Below are positions 1 through 8,658 of a stretch of DNA of 64,000 nt, piece after piece; within the stretch, counting starts at the first letter, position 1; each line of letters starts with the position of its first letter. A model generated the notes under the pieces. It was given only the letters and a program-made list of their open reading frames with translations. It was not told the origin of the DNA and made no database searches. This stretch comes from Streptomyces sp. MUM 2J. GTDB taxonomy: Bacteria > Actinomycetota > Actinomycetes > Streptomycetales > Streptomycetaceae. Made by a program: the position numbers and the translations under genes. Where the stretch lies: positions 62,001 to 126,000 of the forward strand of contig NZ_JADWYM010000015.1 of the NCBI RefSeq assembly GCF_022414535.1. The letters are read 5' to 3'.

Positions 1-435
1 AGCGTCAGCCGGGTGCGGTACGAGGTGGTGCTGGAGGGCACGGCGGACGACGTACCGCGTGAGGACTCCGACTGGCGGGAGTACGAGTTCAGGGGCAAGC
101 CGGGCGACCCGCGGCACTGGCCTCGCCAGTTCGCGCCCTACCACCTGCGGCTGGACTGGCTGATGTGGTTCGCCGCGCTGTCGCCCGCCTACGCGGAGCC
201 GTGGTTCGGCGGGCTGGTGGAGCGGCTCCTGGCGGACGACGGGGACACCCTGAGGCTGCTGCGCCGCTCGCCGTTCCCGCGCGGCTCGCCGCCGCGCCAC
301 ATCCGCGCCGGCCTCTACCGCTACCGCTTCACCACCTGGCGGGAGCTGCGCGAGACGGGCGCGTGCTGGCAGCGGACGTACGTACGCGCGTACCTGCCGC
401 CGACCCGGCTGGCCCAGGACGTCCACCGGTCCTGA
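1..435 (+). CDS. Lipase maturation factor family protein, C-terminal part
   Basis: The frame is open from base 1, so the gene starts left of the window; 144 codons are visible and end at a TGA. The visible part carries the family-typical tail: 'APYHLRLDWLMWFAAL' followed by a 'LLRRSPFP' block and 'LYRYRFTTW'. Lipase maturation factor (LMF1/DUF1222) proteins are polytopic membrane proteins; this soluble tail is the conserved C-terminal domain. The bacterial role is not established. Identification rests on the tail only. A stem-loop follows about 17 bases after the stop. Confidence 0.72.
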   Translation, partial: SVSRVRYEVVLEGTADDVPREDSDWREYEFRGKPGDPRHWPRQFAPYHLRLDWLMWFAALSPAYAEPWFGGLVERLLADDGDTLRLLRRSPFPRGSPPRHIRAGLYRYRFTTWRELRETGACWQRTYVRAYLPPTRLAQDVHRS

Positions 436-451
436 CGGCGTGCACGCCTGC

Positions 452-478
452 GGCCACGGACGGTGTCCGGCCGTGGTC
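452..478. terminator. Stem-loop between convergent genes
   Basis: Arms CCACGG (454-459) and CCGTGG (471-476) pair around an 11-base loop, and two further pairs (one G-T) extend the stem. It lies between the LMF gene and the convergent alpha-mannosidase gene. There is no T-tract, as is usual in Streptomyces. Confidence 0.4.
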
Positions 479-706
479 CGCGGACGGAGGACCGTGAGGA
501 AACCGGCCCGGTGCCGGAACCGCGGCCCCCACCGGCCCGCCCCCGGAACGCACCGGGCCCGGCCGGAGCGCCCCCTCCCGGGAGAGCAACAGCGCCCCGG
601 CGCGGGCCGCCCGCCTCGCGGGCTCCCGCGCCGGTCAGCCGTGTCCCGCCGGGTGCGGCCGCACACCGGTGGCGGATCGGCGTCGGATCGGTGGCGGGGA
701 CTCGCC

Positions 707-3700
707 TCAGACGCGCTCCAGCCGCAGCGTCACCAGCTCGAACGGCCGCAGCCGCACGCCGATCCGGTCGCCCTCCACGGTCGGGGCGGCGGCCTCCGGC
801 AGGGGGCGTTCCAGCAGGTCGGTGGGGGTCACCCCGGCGAGCGGGAACCCGGCTGTCAGTGTGGCCCGGGCGCGACCGCCGTGAGCCTCGTGGAAACGGA
901 CGACGACGTCCCCGCTGCCGTCGTCGGCCAGCTTCACCGCGGTGACCACGATCGCGTCGTCGTCCACGGTGACCAGCGGGGCCACCTCGCTCCCGCCGGT
1001 CACGCGCCGCCGGGGCAGATTGATCCGCCAGCCCTCGCGCACCGCGTCACCGATGCCGGCACCGGGCACCAGGGCGTGCCGGAAGCGGTGCACGCCCTGG
1101 TCGGTCTCGGGGTCGGGGAAGCGGGGGGCGCGCAGCAGTGACACCCGAACCGTGGTGGTCGTGCCCCGGTCGCCGTCGGTGCGGACGGTGCGGGTCACGT
1201 CGTGGCCGTAGGTCGAGTCGTTCACGAGCGCGACACCGAAGCCGGGCTCCTCCAGGTGCACGAAACGGTGGTTGCAGGCCTCGAACTTGGCCGCCTCCCA
1301 GGACGTGTTGGTATGGGTGGGGCGGTGGAAGTGGCCGAACTGGGTCTCCGAGGCATACCGCTCGGCGTGCACGTCCAGCGGGAAGGCCAGCTTCAGGAAC
1401 TTCTCCGTCTCGTGCCAGTCGACCTCCGTGTCGATCTCCAGCCGCCGCTCCCCCGGCGGCAGCGACAGCACCTGGGTGACGTGCGAGGCGCCGAAGGACC
1501 GGACGATCCGCACGGACGCCCCGTCCTGCCCCGCCGTGACGGAGTCGGCGCCGGTGAGGTCGGTGACGGTGTTCCGGTAGAACGCGTCGACGTCCCAGGC
1601 GTCCCACATGTTCGGGAAGTCGGGGTGCAACTGGAGCAGGTTGGCCGCGCGGTCCGGTGCGACCGTCTCGCGGCCGGCGGTGAGGTCGTAGGCCGAGCGG
1701 ACGAGTCCGTCCGCGTCGATGCCGACCCGCAGCAGCCCGTTGTCCAGTACGAAACCGCCGCCCTCGCGCGGGCCGAGCGCGGTGCGGCCCGGGGCGGCGG
1801 GCACACCGGCGCCGCCCGCCAGGATCCCGGCGCGCGGGTGCGGGGCGGCGTTGAACTCCAGCACGGTGTCGCCGTCCCCGGCCAGGGCGCGCTGCGCGGT
1901 GCCGATGATGCCGGTCAGCTCGGCGGTGATCCGGTCGTAGGCGGCCCGGGCCTCGCGGTGCACCCAGGCGATGGAGGAACCGGGCAGGATGTCGTGGAAC
2001 TGGTGCAGCAGCACCGTCTTCCAGATCCGGTCCAGCTCCTGGTACGGGTAGGGCGCGCCGGTGCGCACCGCGGCGGTGGCGGCCCACAGCTCGGCCTCGC
2101 GCAGCAGGTGCTCGCTGCGCCGGTTGCCCTGCTTGGTCCTGGCCTGGCTGGTCAGCGTGGCGCGGTGGAGTTCGAGGTACAGCTCGCCGACCCAGACCGG
2201 CGGCTCGGGGTTCTCCGCCTCCGCCCGGGCGAAGAACGCCGACGGTGGCTCCCACGCCACCGTCGGGGAGCCCTCCAGGTCGTGCACCCGGGCCGCCTTG
2301 GCGACCATCTCGCGGGTGGTGCCCCCGCCCCCGTCGCCCCAGCCGGTGGGGGCCAGGGAGTGCCGGGCGACGCCCTTGTCCTTGAAGTTGCGAGCCGCGT
2401 GGGCGAGTTCACTGCCCTTCATGGAGCAGTTGTAGGTGTCGACGGGCGGGAAGTGGGTGAAGATGCGGGTGCCGTCGATGCCTTCCCAGCGGAAGGTGTG
2501 GTGCGGGAACGTGTTCGTCCGCGACCAGGAGATCTTCTGCGTCAGCAGGTACCTCGACCCGGCCGCACGGATGATCTGCGGCAGGCCCGCTGCGAAACCG
2601 AAGGTGTCGGGCAGCCACGCCTCGTCGTTGTCGATGCCGAACTCGTCGAGGAAGAACCGCTTGCCATGGACGAACTGACGGGCCATCGCCTCCGAGCCCG
2701 GCATGTTGGTGTCCGACTCCACCCACATGCCGCCGGCGGGCACGAACCGCCCCTCGGCGACCGCCTTCTTCACCCGCGCCCACACCTCGGGCCGGTGTTC
2801 CTTGACCCACGCCCACTGCTGTGCCTGCGACATGGCGAAGACGAACTCCGGCTCGTCGTCGAGCAGCGCGGTCATGTTGGACACCGTGCGGGCGACCTTG
2901 CGCACCGTCTCCCGCAGCGGCCACAGCCAGGCCGAGTCGATGTGCGCGTGCCCGACCGCGCTGATGCGGTGGGCGGAGGGGACGGCGGGGGCGGCGAGGA
3001 CCCGCTCCAGCCGGGCCCGCGCGCGGGCCGCCGTACCGTTCACGTCCTGGAGGTCGACGGCGTCCAGCGCCCGCTCCACCGCCCGCAGGATCTCCCAGCG
3101 GCGAGAGGAGTCGACCGGCAGCTCGGCCATCAGCTCGCCCAGCACCTCCAGGTCGATCACCAGCTGCCACACGGTCTCGTCGAAGACGGCCAGATCCATC
3201 CGGGTGAGCGTGTACTGCGGCTCGCGGCCGGCGGTCTCCTTGTCGCCCAGCCGGGTGGGCCGGAAGGGGTGGTAGTCGAGGATGACGGGGTTGGAGGCGG
3301 CCTCGATGTGCAGGCGGACCTCCTCCCCGCCCGCGGCGGGCGCTCCGACGCGCACCCACTGGTTGCGCGGGTTGAGGCCCTTCACCGGCGTGCCGTCGGG
3401 CCGGTAGACCAGGCCCTCGCACTGGAAGCCGGGCATGTTCTCGTCGAAGCCGATGTCGAGGACGGCCTCGACGGTCCGCCCGGCCCATTCCCCGGGGACG
3501 GTCCCGGTGACGCGGAACCAACTGGTGCCCCAGGGGGCACCCCAGCGGGTGCCCACCGCGATCGGCTCGGGCTCGGCCGACAGGCCTTCGGCGACCGGAA
3601 CGGGCTCGCCGGGCGCGTGCCACACCGCCACGTCCAGCGGCACGGACTCGGGGTGGACGGCGGGCCGGATGCGCTCTTCCAGGACGCGCTTGAGGCGGGC

Positions 3701-3727
3701 CTCGACCAGGGTGCGGTCGTCATGCAT
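707..3727 (-). CDS. GH38 alpha-mannosidase
   Basis: 1006 residues, the usual length for bacterial GH38 enzymes, which hydrolyse alpha-mannosyl linkages with a catalytic zinc. The motif GHAHIDSAWLWPL (259-271) supplies the zinc ligands H262 and D264, and D374 in 'WLPDTFGFAAG' is the expected nucleophile. An N-terminal beta domain (about 1-250) precedes the catalytic domain, and C-terminal beta-sandwich domains follow. No signal peptide is visible, so it should act in the cytoplasm on imported oligosaccharides. The ATG is preceded by GGAG at 8 bases. It is the last gene of the operon that begins with the binding protein at 8433, which fits a path of import, trimming and mannose release. Confidence 0.93.
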   Translation of the reverse strand: MHDDRTLVEARLKRVLEERIRPAVHPESVPLDVAVWHAPGEPVPVAEGLSAEPEPIAVGTRWGAPWGTSWFRVTGTVPGEWAGRTVEAVLDIGFDENMPGFQCEGLVYRPDGTPVKGLNPRNQWVRVGAPAAGGEEVRLHIEAASNPVILDYHPFRPTRLGDKETAGREPQYTLTRMDLAVFDETVWQLVIDLEVLGELMAELPVDSSRRWEILRAVERALDAVDLQDVNGTAARARARLERVLAAPAVPSAHRISAVGHAHIDSAWLWPLRETVRKVARTVSNMTALLDDEPEFVFAMSQAQQWAWVKEHRPEVWARVKKAVAEGRFVPAGGMWVESDTNMPGSEAMARQFVHGKRFFLDEFGIDNDEAWLPDTFGFAAGLPQIIRAAGSRYLLTQKISWSRTNTFPHHTFRWEGIDGTRIFTHFPPVDTYNCSMKGSELAHAARNFKDKGVARHSLAPTGWGDGGGGTTREMVAKAARVHDLEGSPTVAWEPPSAFFARAEAENPEPPVWVGELYLELHRATLTSQARTKQGNRRSEHLLREAELWAATAAVRTGAPYPYQELDRIWKTVLLHQFHDILPGSSIAWVHREARAAYDRITAELTGIIGTAQRALAGDGDTVLEFNAAPHPRAGILAGGAGVPAAPGRTALGPREGGGFVLDNGLLRVGIDADGLVRSAYDLTAGRETVAPDRAANLLQLHPDFPNMWDAWDVDAFYRNTVTDLTGADSVTAGQDGASVRIVRSFGASHVTQVLSLPPGERRLEIDTEVDWHETEKFLKLAFPLDVHAERYASETQFGHFHRPTHTNTSWEAAKFEACNHRFVHLEEPGFGVALVNDSTYGHDVTRTVRTDGDRGTTTTVRVSLLRAPRFPDPETDQGVHRFRHALVPGAGIGDAVREGWRINLPRRRVTGGSEVAPLVTVDDDAIVVTAVKLADDGSGDVVVRFHEAHGGRARATLTAGFPLAGVTPTDLLERPLPEAAAPTVEGDRIGVRLRPFELVTLRLERV

Positions 3728-3807
3728 GCGGGGTGCTCCGTTGTCGTCCGGGGTGGGTGGTGGTCAGGTGCGGCGGCGTGCCCGCGGGCGGGCGGGGGGC
3801 CGGGTGG

Positions 3808-4044
3808 TCACCACGGGTGGTGACGGTCGCGGGGGCGGACACGGTGTACAGCTCCCCCACCGCGCGTACCCCGAACCGCGCTGCCCGCCGGCCCTGTTCG
3901 GGCTGCGGTCCGCGACGGCGGCGGTGTGGCGGTGGCCCGTGGGGCGGCCCGGGCGGGCCGCGGGGCGGTCAGGGTGGGCAGGAACGCGGCGCCGGTGACG
4001 AGCGGCAGGGTGCGGCGGGTGGGCTTCATGCGCGGGTGCCTCAT
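3808..4044 (-). pseudogene. Probable truncated secreted-protein remnant (78 aa)
   Basis: The ATG at 4044 overlaps the stop of the glycosidase upstream (ATGA), and a second in-frame ATG lies at 4029. From the second ATG the product begins like a signal peptide: basic 'MKPTRRTL', a hydrophobic stretch and 'ARAAP' as a possible cleavage site. After that the sequence is low-complexity Pro/Arg/Gly with no recognisable fold. A plausible reading is the 5' end of a secreted glycosidase gene whose body was deleted or frameshifted. It could also be a real small secreted protein. Confidence 0.35.
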
Positions 4045-5321
4045 CGCCGTCCGTGCGGGGTGAGGACCTGGTCGGGGTGGACGACCTCGGTGATACCGCG
4101 CGCGGCGAGGTGGGCGCGGTCGTGCACGCGGGTGGCGAGGACGGCGGTGGGGCGTGCCCCGTCGGTGACGAGCCGGAAGAAGGCGTCGTAGACGGGTCCG
4201 CCGGGGGCGCAGCGGGAGCGTTCGCGGGGGTCGGCGGGGACGGCCAGCGCCGTGGTGCGGGGCGCGGGCGCCGGCCGGGGCGCGCGGGCGGCACCGGCCA
4301 GGGCCCGGGCGATGTCCTTGGGGCGGCGGTCGTTGGTCAGCAGGCCCAGCCCGTATTCGAGTTCGGGGAAGTCGGCGAGGTCCCGCGAGACGTCGTGCGA
4401 GCACCACCAGGTGATGCCCCACAGGTCGGGACAGTCCAGGGCGTGCGCGATCGTGGCCCCGGTGAAGGCGGCGGCGTTTCCGGCCGGGATCAGGGGTGCC
4501 GGGGAGCCGACCTCCTGGAGCCATACGGGCCGGTGCGGGTCGTCGGCCCAGGCCTTGCTGAGTTCGATCAGGTAGGCGGCGTGGTGCTCGGTGGGCACGC
4601 CGCTGGGTCCGTGACGCTGGACGGTGCCGTTGAAGACCCAGGAGTGCACGGCGGTGACGGCGCCGTGCCGGGCGGCCTGGGCCGGGGTGAAGGGCTGGTC
4701 GTCCTGGTACCAGGTGGCGTCGTACTCGGCGTGCAGGTGGAGCCGGCCGGGCGCGCCCGCCTCGCAGGCGGTGAGCATGCGTTCCAGCCAGGCGTCGATC
4801 TGGGCCTCGGTCGCCCGGTCGGGATCGGGATGGGGCCCGGCGGAGAACTGGTTGATCTCGTTGCCGACGGTCATGCCGAGGAAGTTGGGGCGGTCGGCGA
4901 GGGCGGCGGCCAGGGTGCGCAGGTAGGCGGCCTGGCCGTGGACGACGTCGGGGTCGGTGAAGAGGTTGCGCCGGTGCCAGGTCCGGGTCCAGGCCGGCAG
5001 GAAGTCGAAGCTGCTCAGGTGGCCCTGGAGGCCGTCCACGTTGACGTCCAGGCCGCGTTCGGCGGCGGCGTCGACGAGGGCGCACAACTGCTCCACCGCC
5101 CTGGGCCGGATCAGGGCGCGGTCGGGCTGGAAGTAGGGCCACAGCGCGAAGACGCGGACGTGGTCCAGCCCGAGCGCGGCCACGGAGTCCAGGTCGGCGC
5201 GGACCGAGTCGAGGTCGAAGTCGAGCCAGTGGTGGAACCATCCTTCGCTGGGGGTGTAGTTGACCCCGAAACGGGGGGTGGCGAGCGGCGGGACGGAGGA
5301 GGACGGGGCGGCAGGGCGCAT
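4041..5321 (-). CDS. GH5-like (cellulase-fold) glycoside hydrolase
   Basis: 426 residues with a (beta/alpha)8 clan GH-A look. The opening 'RFGVNYTPSEGWFHHW' is typical of beta-mannosidase/beta-galactosidase-like families. 'GNEINQF' supplies the acid/base Glu (E155), and 'VWLQEVGSP' the nucleophile (E270). There is no signal peptide. The ATG at 5321 is chosen because GGACC/AAGGA-type pairing lies just upstream; the frame is open much further upstream but runs through the permease gene. It sits between the transporter genes and the alpha-mannosidase, so it probably cleaves an imported mannose-containing oligosaccharide. The exact substrate cannot be read from sequence. Confidence 0.82.
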   Translation of the reverse strand: MRPAAPSSSVPPLATPRFGVNYTPSEGWFHHWLDFDLDSVRADLDSVAALGLDHVRVFALWPYFQPDRALIRPRAVEQLCALVDAAAERGLDVNVDGLQGHLSSFDFLPAWTRTWHRRNLFTDPDVVHGQAAYLRTLAAALADRPNFLGMTVGNEINQFSAGPHPDPDRATEAQIDAWLERMLTACEAGAPGRLHLHAEYDATWYQDDQPFTPAQAARHGAVTAVHSWVFNGTVQRHGPSGVPTEHHAAYLIELSKAWADDPHRPVWLQEVGSPAPLIPAGNAAAFTGATIAHALDCPDLWGITWWCSHDVSRDLADFPELEYGLGLLTNDRRPKDIARALAGAARAPRPAPAPRTTALAVPADPRERSRCAPGGPVYDAFFRLVTDGARPTAVLATRVHDRAHLAARGITEVVHPDQVLTPHGRR

Positions 5322-5341
5322 GGCGGAGGTCCTTGGAGGGG

Positions 5342-6244
5342 TCAGCCCTTCACCCCGCCTTCGCCCACTCCGCGGAAGAAGTACCGCTGGAGGCAGGCGA
5401 AGAGGGCGATGAGCGGGGCGACGGCGATGACCGTGCCGGCGGCGACGAGGCGTTCGTCGTTGGCGAAGGTGCCGTGCAGGTAGTTGAGGCCGATGGTGAG
5501 GGTGAACCTGGAGGGGTCGCTGAGGACGATGAGCGGCCACAGGAAGTCGTCCCAGGCGCCCATGAAGGAGAGGATGGCCACGACCGCGAGGGTGCCCTTG
5601 ACCGAGGGCAGTGCGATCCGCCGGAACCGCTGCCAGACGTCGGCTCCGTCGACGTAGGCGGCCTCCTCGATCTCGTAGGGCAGGTTGGCGAAGGCGTTGC
5701 GCATCAGCAGGACGTTCATGGCGCCGACGGAGCCCGGCAGGAGGACGCCGACGAGGGTGTTGTTCAGGCCGAGCTCCCGCATGGTGGTGAACTGGGCGAT
5801 GATGATGCCCTCGACGGGCACGAGCATGGCCAGGACGAAGGCCAGGGTGGCCGCGCGCCGGCCCCGGTAGCGCAGCCGGGCCAGGGCGTAGCCGGCGAGG
5901 GCGGAGCCCACGCAGTTGGTCACGACGTTGGCGGTGGCGACCTTCAGCGAGTTCAGGGCGTAGTCCCAGACGGGGATGGTGTCCGCCACCCGTGCGTAGT
6001 TGTGCAGGGTGGGGTGTTCGGGCAGGAAGGCGGGCGGGGAGCTGAAGATGTCCTCGGTGGGTCCCTTGAGCGAGGTCGACAGCTGCCACAGGAAGGGGCC
6101 GACGGTCAGGGCGAGGACGGCGAGCAGCAGCAGGTAGCGCCAGAGCAGTTCCCCGGCGCGGATGCGGCGGCGGGGCCGGTGGGCGACCCGGGGTGGGGAG
6201 GCGGCTGCCGTCCGCGGGCCGCGGACCTTCTCGGCGAGGCTCAT
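5342..6244 (-). CDS. Sugar ABC transporter permease, MalG type
   Basis: 300 residues of the CUT1-family inner-membrane permease. A basic N-terminus is followed by a first membrane helix at about 35-55 and five more. The EAA loop that docks the ATPase appears as 'EIEEAAYVDGADVWQRFRRI'. The C-terminus ends in the usual 'YFFRGVGEGGVKG'. Its ATG overlaps the stop of the partner permease gene (ATGA), so the two are translationally coupled. No ATPase gene lies in the operon; Streptomyces CUT1 systems normally share the ATPase MsiK encoded elsewhere. Confidence 0.92.
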   Translation of the reverse strand: MSLAEKVRGPRTAAASPPRVAHRPRRRIRAGELLWRYLLLLAVLALTVGPFLWQLSTSLKGPTEDIFSSPPAFLPEHPTLHNYARVADTIPVWDYALNSLKVATANVVTNCVGSALAGYALARLRYRGRRAATLAFVLAMLVPVEGIIIAQFTTMRELGLNNTLVGVLLPGSVGAMNVLLMRNAFANLPYEIEEAAYVDGADVWQRFRRIALPSVKGTLAVVAILSFMGAWDDFLWPLIVLSDPSRFTLTIGLNYLHGTFANDERLVAAGTVIAVAPLIALFACLQRYFFRGVGEGGVKG

Positions 6245-7137
6245 GAGTCCTCCCCCCGGTCGGCGCGCAGCACCAGGAGCATCAGGGCGACGGTGACGGC
6301 GAAGACGACCAGGGAGAGAGCGGAGGCGTAGCCGACGCGGCCGGTCAGGCCGGTGCCGGTGCGCTGGACGAGCATGACGAGGGTGGTGTCCTCCCCGGCC
6401 GGGCCGCCGTTGGGTCCGGCCATCAGGTAGACCTCGGAGAACACCTTGAACGCGGCGACCGAGGACAGGGCCCCGACCAGGACCATCGTGGAGCGCACGG
6501 CGGGCACGGTGACGGTCAGGAAGCGGCGCAGCGCTCCCGCTCCGTCGACGGCAGCGGCCTCGTGCAGTTCGCGCGGCACGTTGGCCAGTGCCGCGAGGTA
6601 GATGATCATGTAGTAGCCGAGACCTTTCCACACGGTGACGGCCATGGCGCTCAGCAACAGCAGCCACTGGTCGCTGAGGAAGCCGATCCGGCCGATTCCG
6701 ACGCTCTCCAGCAGGGAGTTGACCAGCCCGCGCTCGTCCAGCAGCCACACCCAGATCAGTCCGACGACGACGATCGAGGCGACGACCGGGGTGTAGAAGG
6801 CGGAGCGGAAGAAGGTGATGCCGGGGATGTTCTTCTGCACCAGCAGGGCGAGCAGCAGCGGCAGCACGACGAGCGCGGGCACGACGCCGGCGACGTAGAG
6901 GGAGCTGTTGCGCAGGCCGATCCAGAACATGTCGTCGTGCAGCAGCTCGCGGAAGTTGGCGAGGCCGACGAACCGCCCTGCCACGAGGGTGCGGCGGTCG
7001 GTGAAGGCGTTCGCGACGGTCGAGGCGAAGGGGTACAGCACGAACGTGCCCGTGACCAGCAGCCCGGGTGCGGCGAACAGCCAGGGGCTGGTGGGCAGTT
7101 GACGCCGCACCCGAGCGACGGGTGTGGAGGGGGCCAT
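6241..7137 (-). CDS. Sugar ABC transporter permease, MalF type
   Basis: 298 residues and six predicted membrane helices, beginning with 'WLFAAPGLLVTGTFVLYPF', a hallmark of MalF/UgpA-type permeases. The EAA loop reads 'ELHEAAAVDGAGALRRFLTV'. It lies six bases after the binding-protein gene and overlaps the MalG-type gene by four bases. It forms the translocation pore with that protein. Confidence 0.92.
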   Translation of the reverse strand: MAPSTPVARVRRQLPTSPWLFAAPGLLVTGTFVLYPFASTVANAFTDRRTLVAGRFVGLANFRELLHDDMFWIGLRNSSLYVAGVVPALVVLPLLLALLVQKNIPGITFFRSAFYTPVVASIVVVGLIWVWLLDERGLVNSLLESVGIGRIGFLSDQWLLLLSAMAVTVWKGLGYYMIIYLAALANVPRELHEAAAVDGAGALRRFLTVTVPAVRSTMVLVGALSSVAAFKVFSEVYLMAGPNGGPAGEDTTLVMLVQRTGTGLTGRVGYASALSLVVFAVTVALMLLVLRADRGEDS

Positions 7138-7143
7138 CGGTGC

Positions 7144-8433
7144 CTATCCCTGCTGCCGGAGGAGCGTGTTGCACTCCTTGACAGCGTTGTCAAGAGCTTC
7201 CCGCGGGCTCTCCTTGCCCTGGAGCGCCTTGGCGACCTCGTTGCGCAGCGCGGTCTTCATCTGCTCGCTGAACAGCACGGGGGTGTAGTTCACCGCGGTC
7301 TTCAACGACTTGGCGGCGGCGACCCGCACCCGGGTCTCGTCGGTGCCGTCCTCCTTGGTGAAGTAGGGGTCGTCGAGCGATCCGGTGGTGCTCGGGAAGA
7401 TGGCGACCTGGCGGGCGAACGCCATCTGGTGCGCGGCGTCGGTGACGTAGTGCGCGAAGGCGACGGCTGCGGGCTTCCTCGCGGTGCGCGCGTTGACCAT
7501 CACGCCCATCACGTACATGTTGGCGTGCCCGGTGCTGGTGATCTGGTCGGTGATGCCGATGTTGCGGTACAGGTCGGGGGCCTGCTTCTTGAAGTTGCCG
7601 AGGTCGAGCGCGCTGCCGGGGTTCATGGCGACGGCGCCGGTGAGGAACTTCCGGCCGGACGACTCCGGGGTGGCGGTCAGCGCCTGCGGGTCGAGGGCCC
7701 GGGCGTCGTACAGCTCCTTGTACTTGGCGAGCAGTTCGACGCCCTTGTCGTCGTTGAAGGTGAAGGCGGTGCCCTTGTCGTCCATCGGGGGGACGCCGTA
7801 ACGGCCGAAGTCCTCGATCGTGGGCACGTTGGCGAGGGTGGCGACCTTGCCGCCGCTGCGCTCGGCCATCCGCAGGGCGTCGGCGAACAGTTCGTCGTAG
7901 GTCCTGGGGGGCTGCTCCGGGTCGAGCCCCGCCGCGGTGAACAGGGTCTTGTTGTAGAAGAGCGGCCCGGTGTTGAGGTACCAGGGGAAGGCGTAGGTCC
8001 CGCTCATGCCCGGTATCCGGTGGGAGTCCCAGGCACCCTGAAGGTACTCGCCCCGGTACCGGGAGGCGGCCTGGTCGAGGTCGAGGGCGAGGCCGGCCCT
8101 GGCCAGCGGGGCGACGAGGTCGGGCGAGACGTTGACGACGTCGGGGAGGGTGCCCCCGGCCGCGTCGGCGCTGATCTTGTCGGCGTACCCCTCGGCGGGC
8201 TGGTCGATCCACTTCACGTGGGTGCCGGGATAGCGCTTCTCGAAGTCGGCGACGAGGCCTTCGAAGTACGGCTTGAAGTTGGCTCTCAGGTTCCAGGTCT
8301 GGAAGGTGATGTCGCCTTCGATCCTGCCCGAGGCGTCGCCGGAGCCGCTGTCGTCGCCGGAGCCGCAGGCGCTCAGCGGCAGCAGGACGACGGCGACGGC
8401 AGCGGCGGCGAAGGTTCTGCGGGACATGCGCAC
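7144..8433 (-). CDS. Sugar ABC transporter substrate-binding lipoprotein
   Basis: 429 residues of the extracellular solute-binding protein family 1. A basic start is followed by a hydrophobic stretch and the lipobox L20-S-A-C23, so the mature protein should be lipid-anchored at C23 outside the membrane. 'GDITFQTWNL' and 'LPDVVNVSPDLVAPL' are typical family segments. The GTG at 8433 has AAAGGAG upstream; an ATG two codons further is possible. It is the first gene of the operon leading to two permeases and two glycosidases, and the promoter faces the LacI gene across shared operators. Confidence 0.93.
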   Translation of the reverse strand: MRMSRRTFAAAAVAVVLLPLSACGSGDDSGSGDASGRIEGDITFQTWNLRANFKPYFEGLVADFEKRYPGTHVKWIDQPAEGYADKISADAAGGTLPDVVNVSPDLVAPLARAGLALDLDQAASRYRGEYLQGAWDSHRIPGMSGTYAFPWYLNTGPLFYNKTLFTAAGLDPEQPPRTYDELFADALRMAERSGGKVATLANVPTIEDFGRYGVPPMDDKGTAFTFNDDKGVELLAKYKELYDARALDPQALTATPESSGRKFLTGAVAMNPGSALDLGNFKKQAPDLYRNIGITDQITSTGHANMYVMGVMVNARTARKPAAVAFAHYVTDAAHQMAFARQVAIFPSTTGSLDDPYFTKEDGTDETRVRVAAAKSLKTAVNYTPVLFSEQMKTALRNEVAKALQGKESPREALDNAVKECNTLLRQQG

Positions 8434-8510
8434 GACGGTGTGCTCCTTTGCGGGGACGGCGGCCGATGGTGCCGCGCCGACCTTGCCCGCCGTTCTCAGG
8501 AAAAGTCAAT

Positions 8511-8543
8511 CGATGAACGGCAACTAATGGCATTAGTTCATCG
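8511..8543. promoter_or_regulatory. Nested palindromes, likely LacI-family operator
   Basis: A perfect 17-base palindrome AACTAATGGCATTAGTT lies at 8522-8538, inside a wider pair of inverted arms, CGATGAAC (8511-8518) and GTTCATCG (8536-8543). It is 78 bases upstream of the binding-protein start. Its CTAATG/CATTAG halves recur in the two sites near the regulator start. Confidence 0.65.
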
Positions 8544-8559
8544 AAACCGCAGGTCAGGA

Positions 8560-8575
8560 TGTTCACACCGGAACA
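8560..8575. promoter_or_regulatory. Inverted repeat TGTTC-N6-GAACA
   Basis: A perfect 5-bp inverted repeat with a 6-base centre lies between the LacI-type operators. It may be a second regulator's site; its sequence is unrelated to the CTAA-type operators. Confidence 0.3.
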
Positions 8576-8589
8576 CTTGCGGCAGATCG

Positions 8590-8627
8590 CTAATGCGCTT
8601 TAGTGTCTAAGTGCTCAAGCGCATTAG
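8590..8627. promoter_or_regulatory. Paired LacI-type operators at the regulator promoter
   Basis: CTAATGCGCTTTAG (8590-8603) and CTCAAGCGCATTAG (8614-8627) are near-palindromic 14-mers with a central GCGC, and are inverted copies of each other. Such sites with a central CG step are typical of LacI-family proteins. Because they overlap the furthest upstream GTG (8611), the regulator more likely starts at 8659 and represses itself here. Confidence 0.6.
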
Positions 8628-8658
8628 TGGATCGCGCCGACCGAAGGGGCAGGACGCG

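Noticed and set aside
1202..3823. Long open frame antisense to the alpha-mannosidase gene
   Set aside because: No family similarity; the minus-strand GH38 motifs and ribosome site are decisive.
8611..8658. GTG at 8611 as LacI start
   Set aside because: It lies next to an operator copy and has no ribosome site; the extra 16 residues are not part of the LacI HTH.
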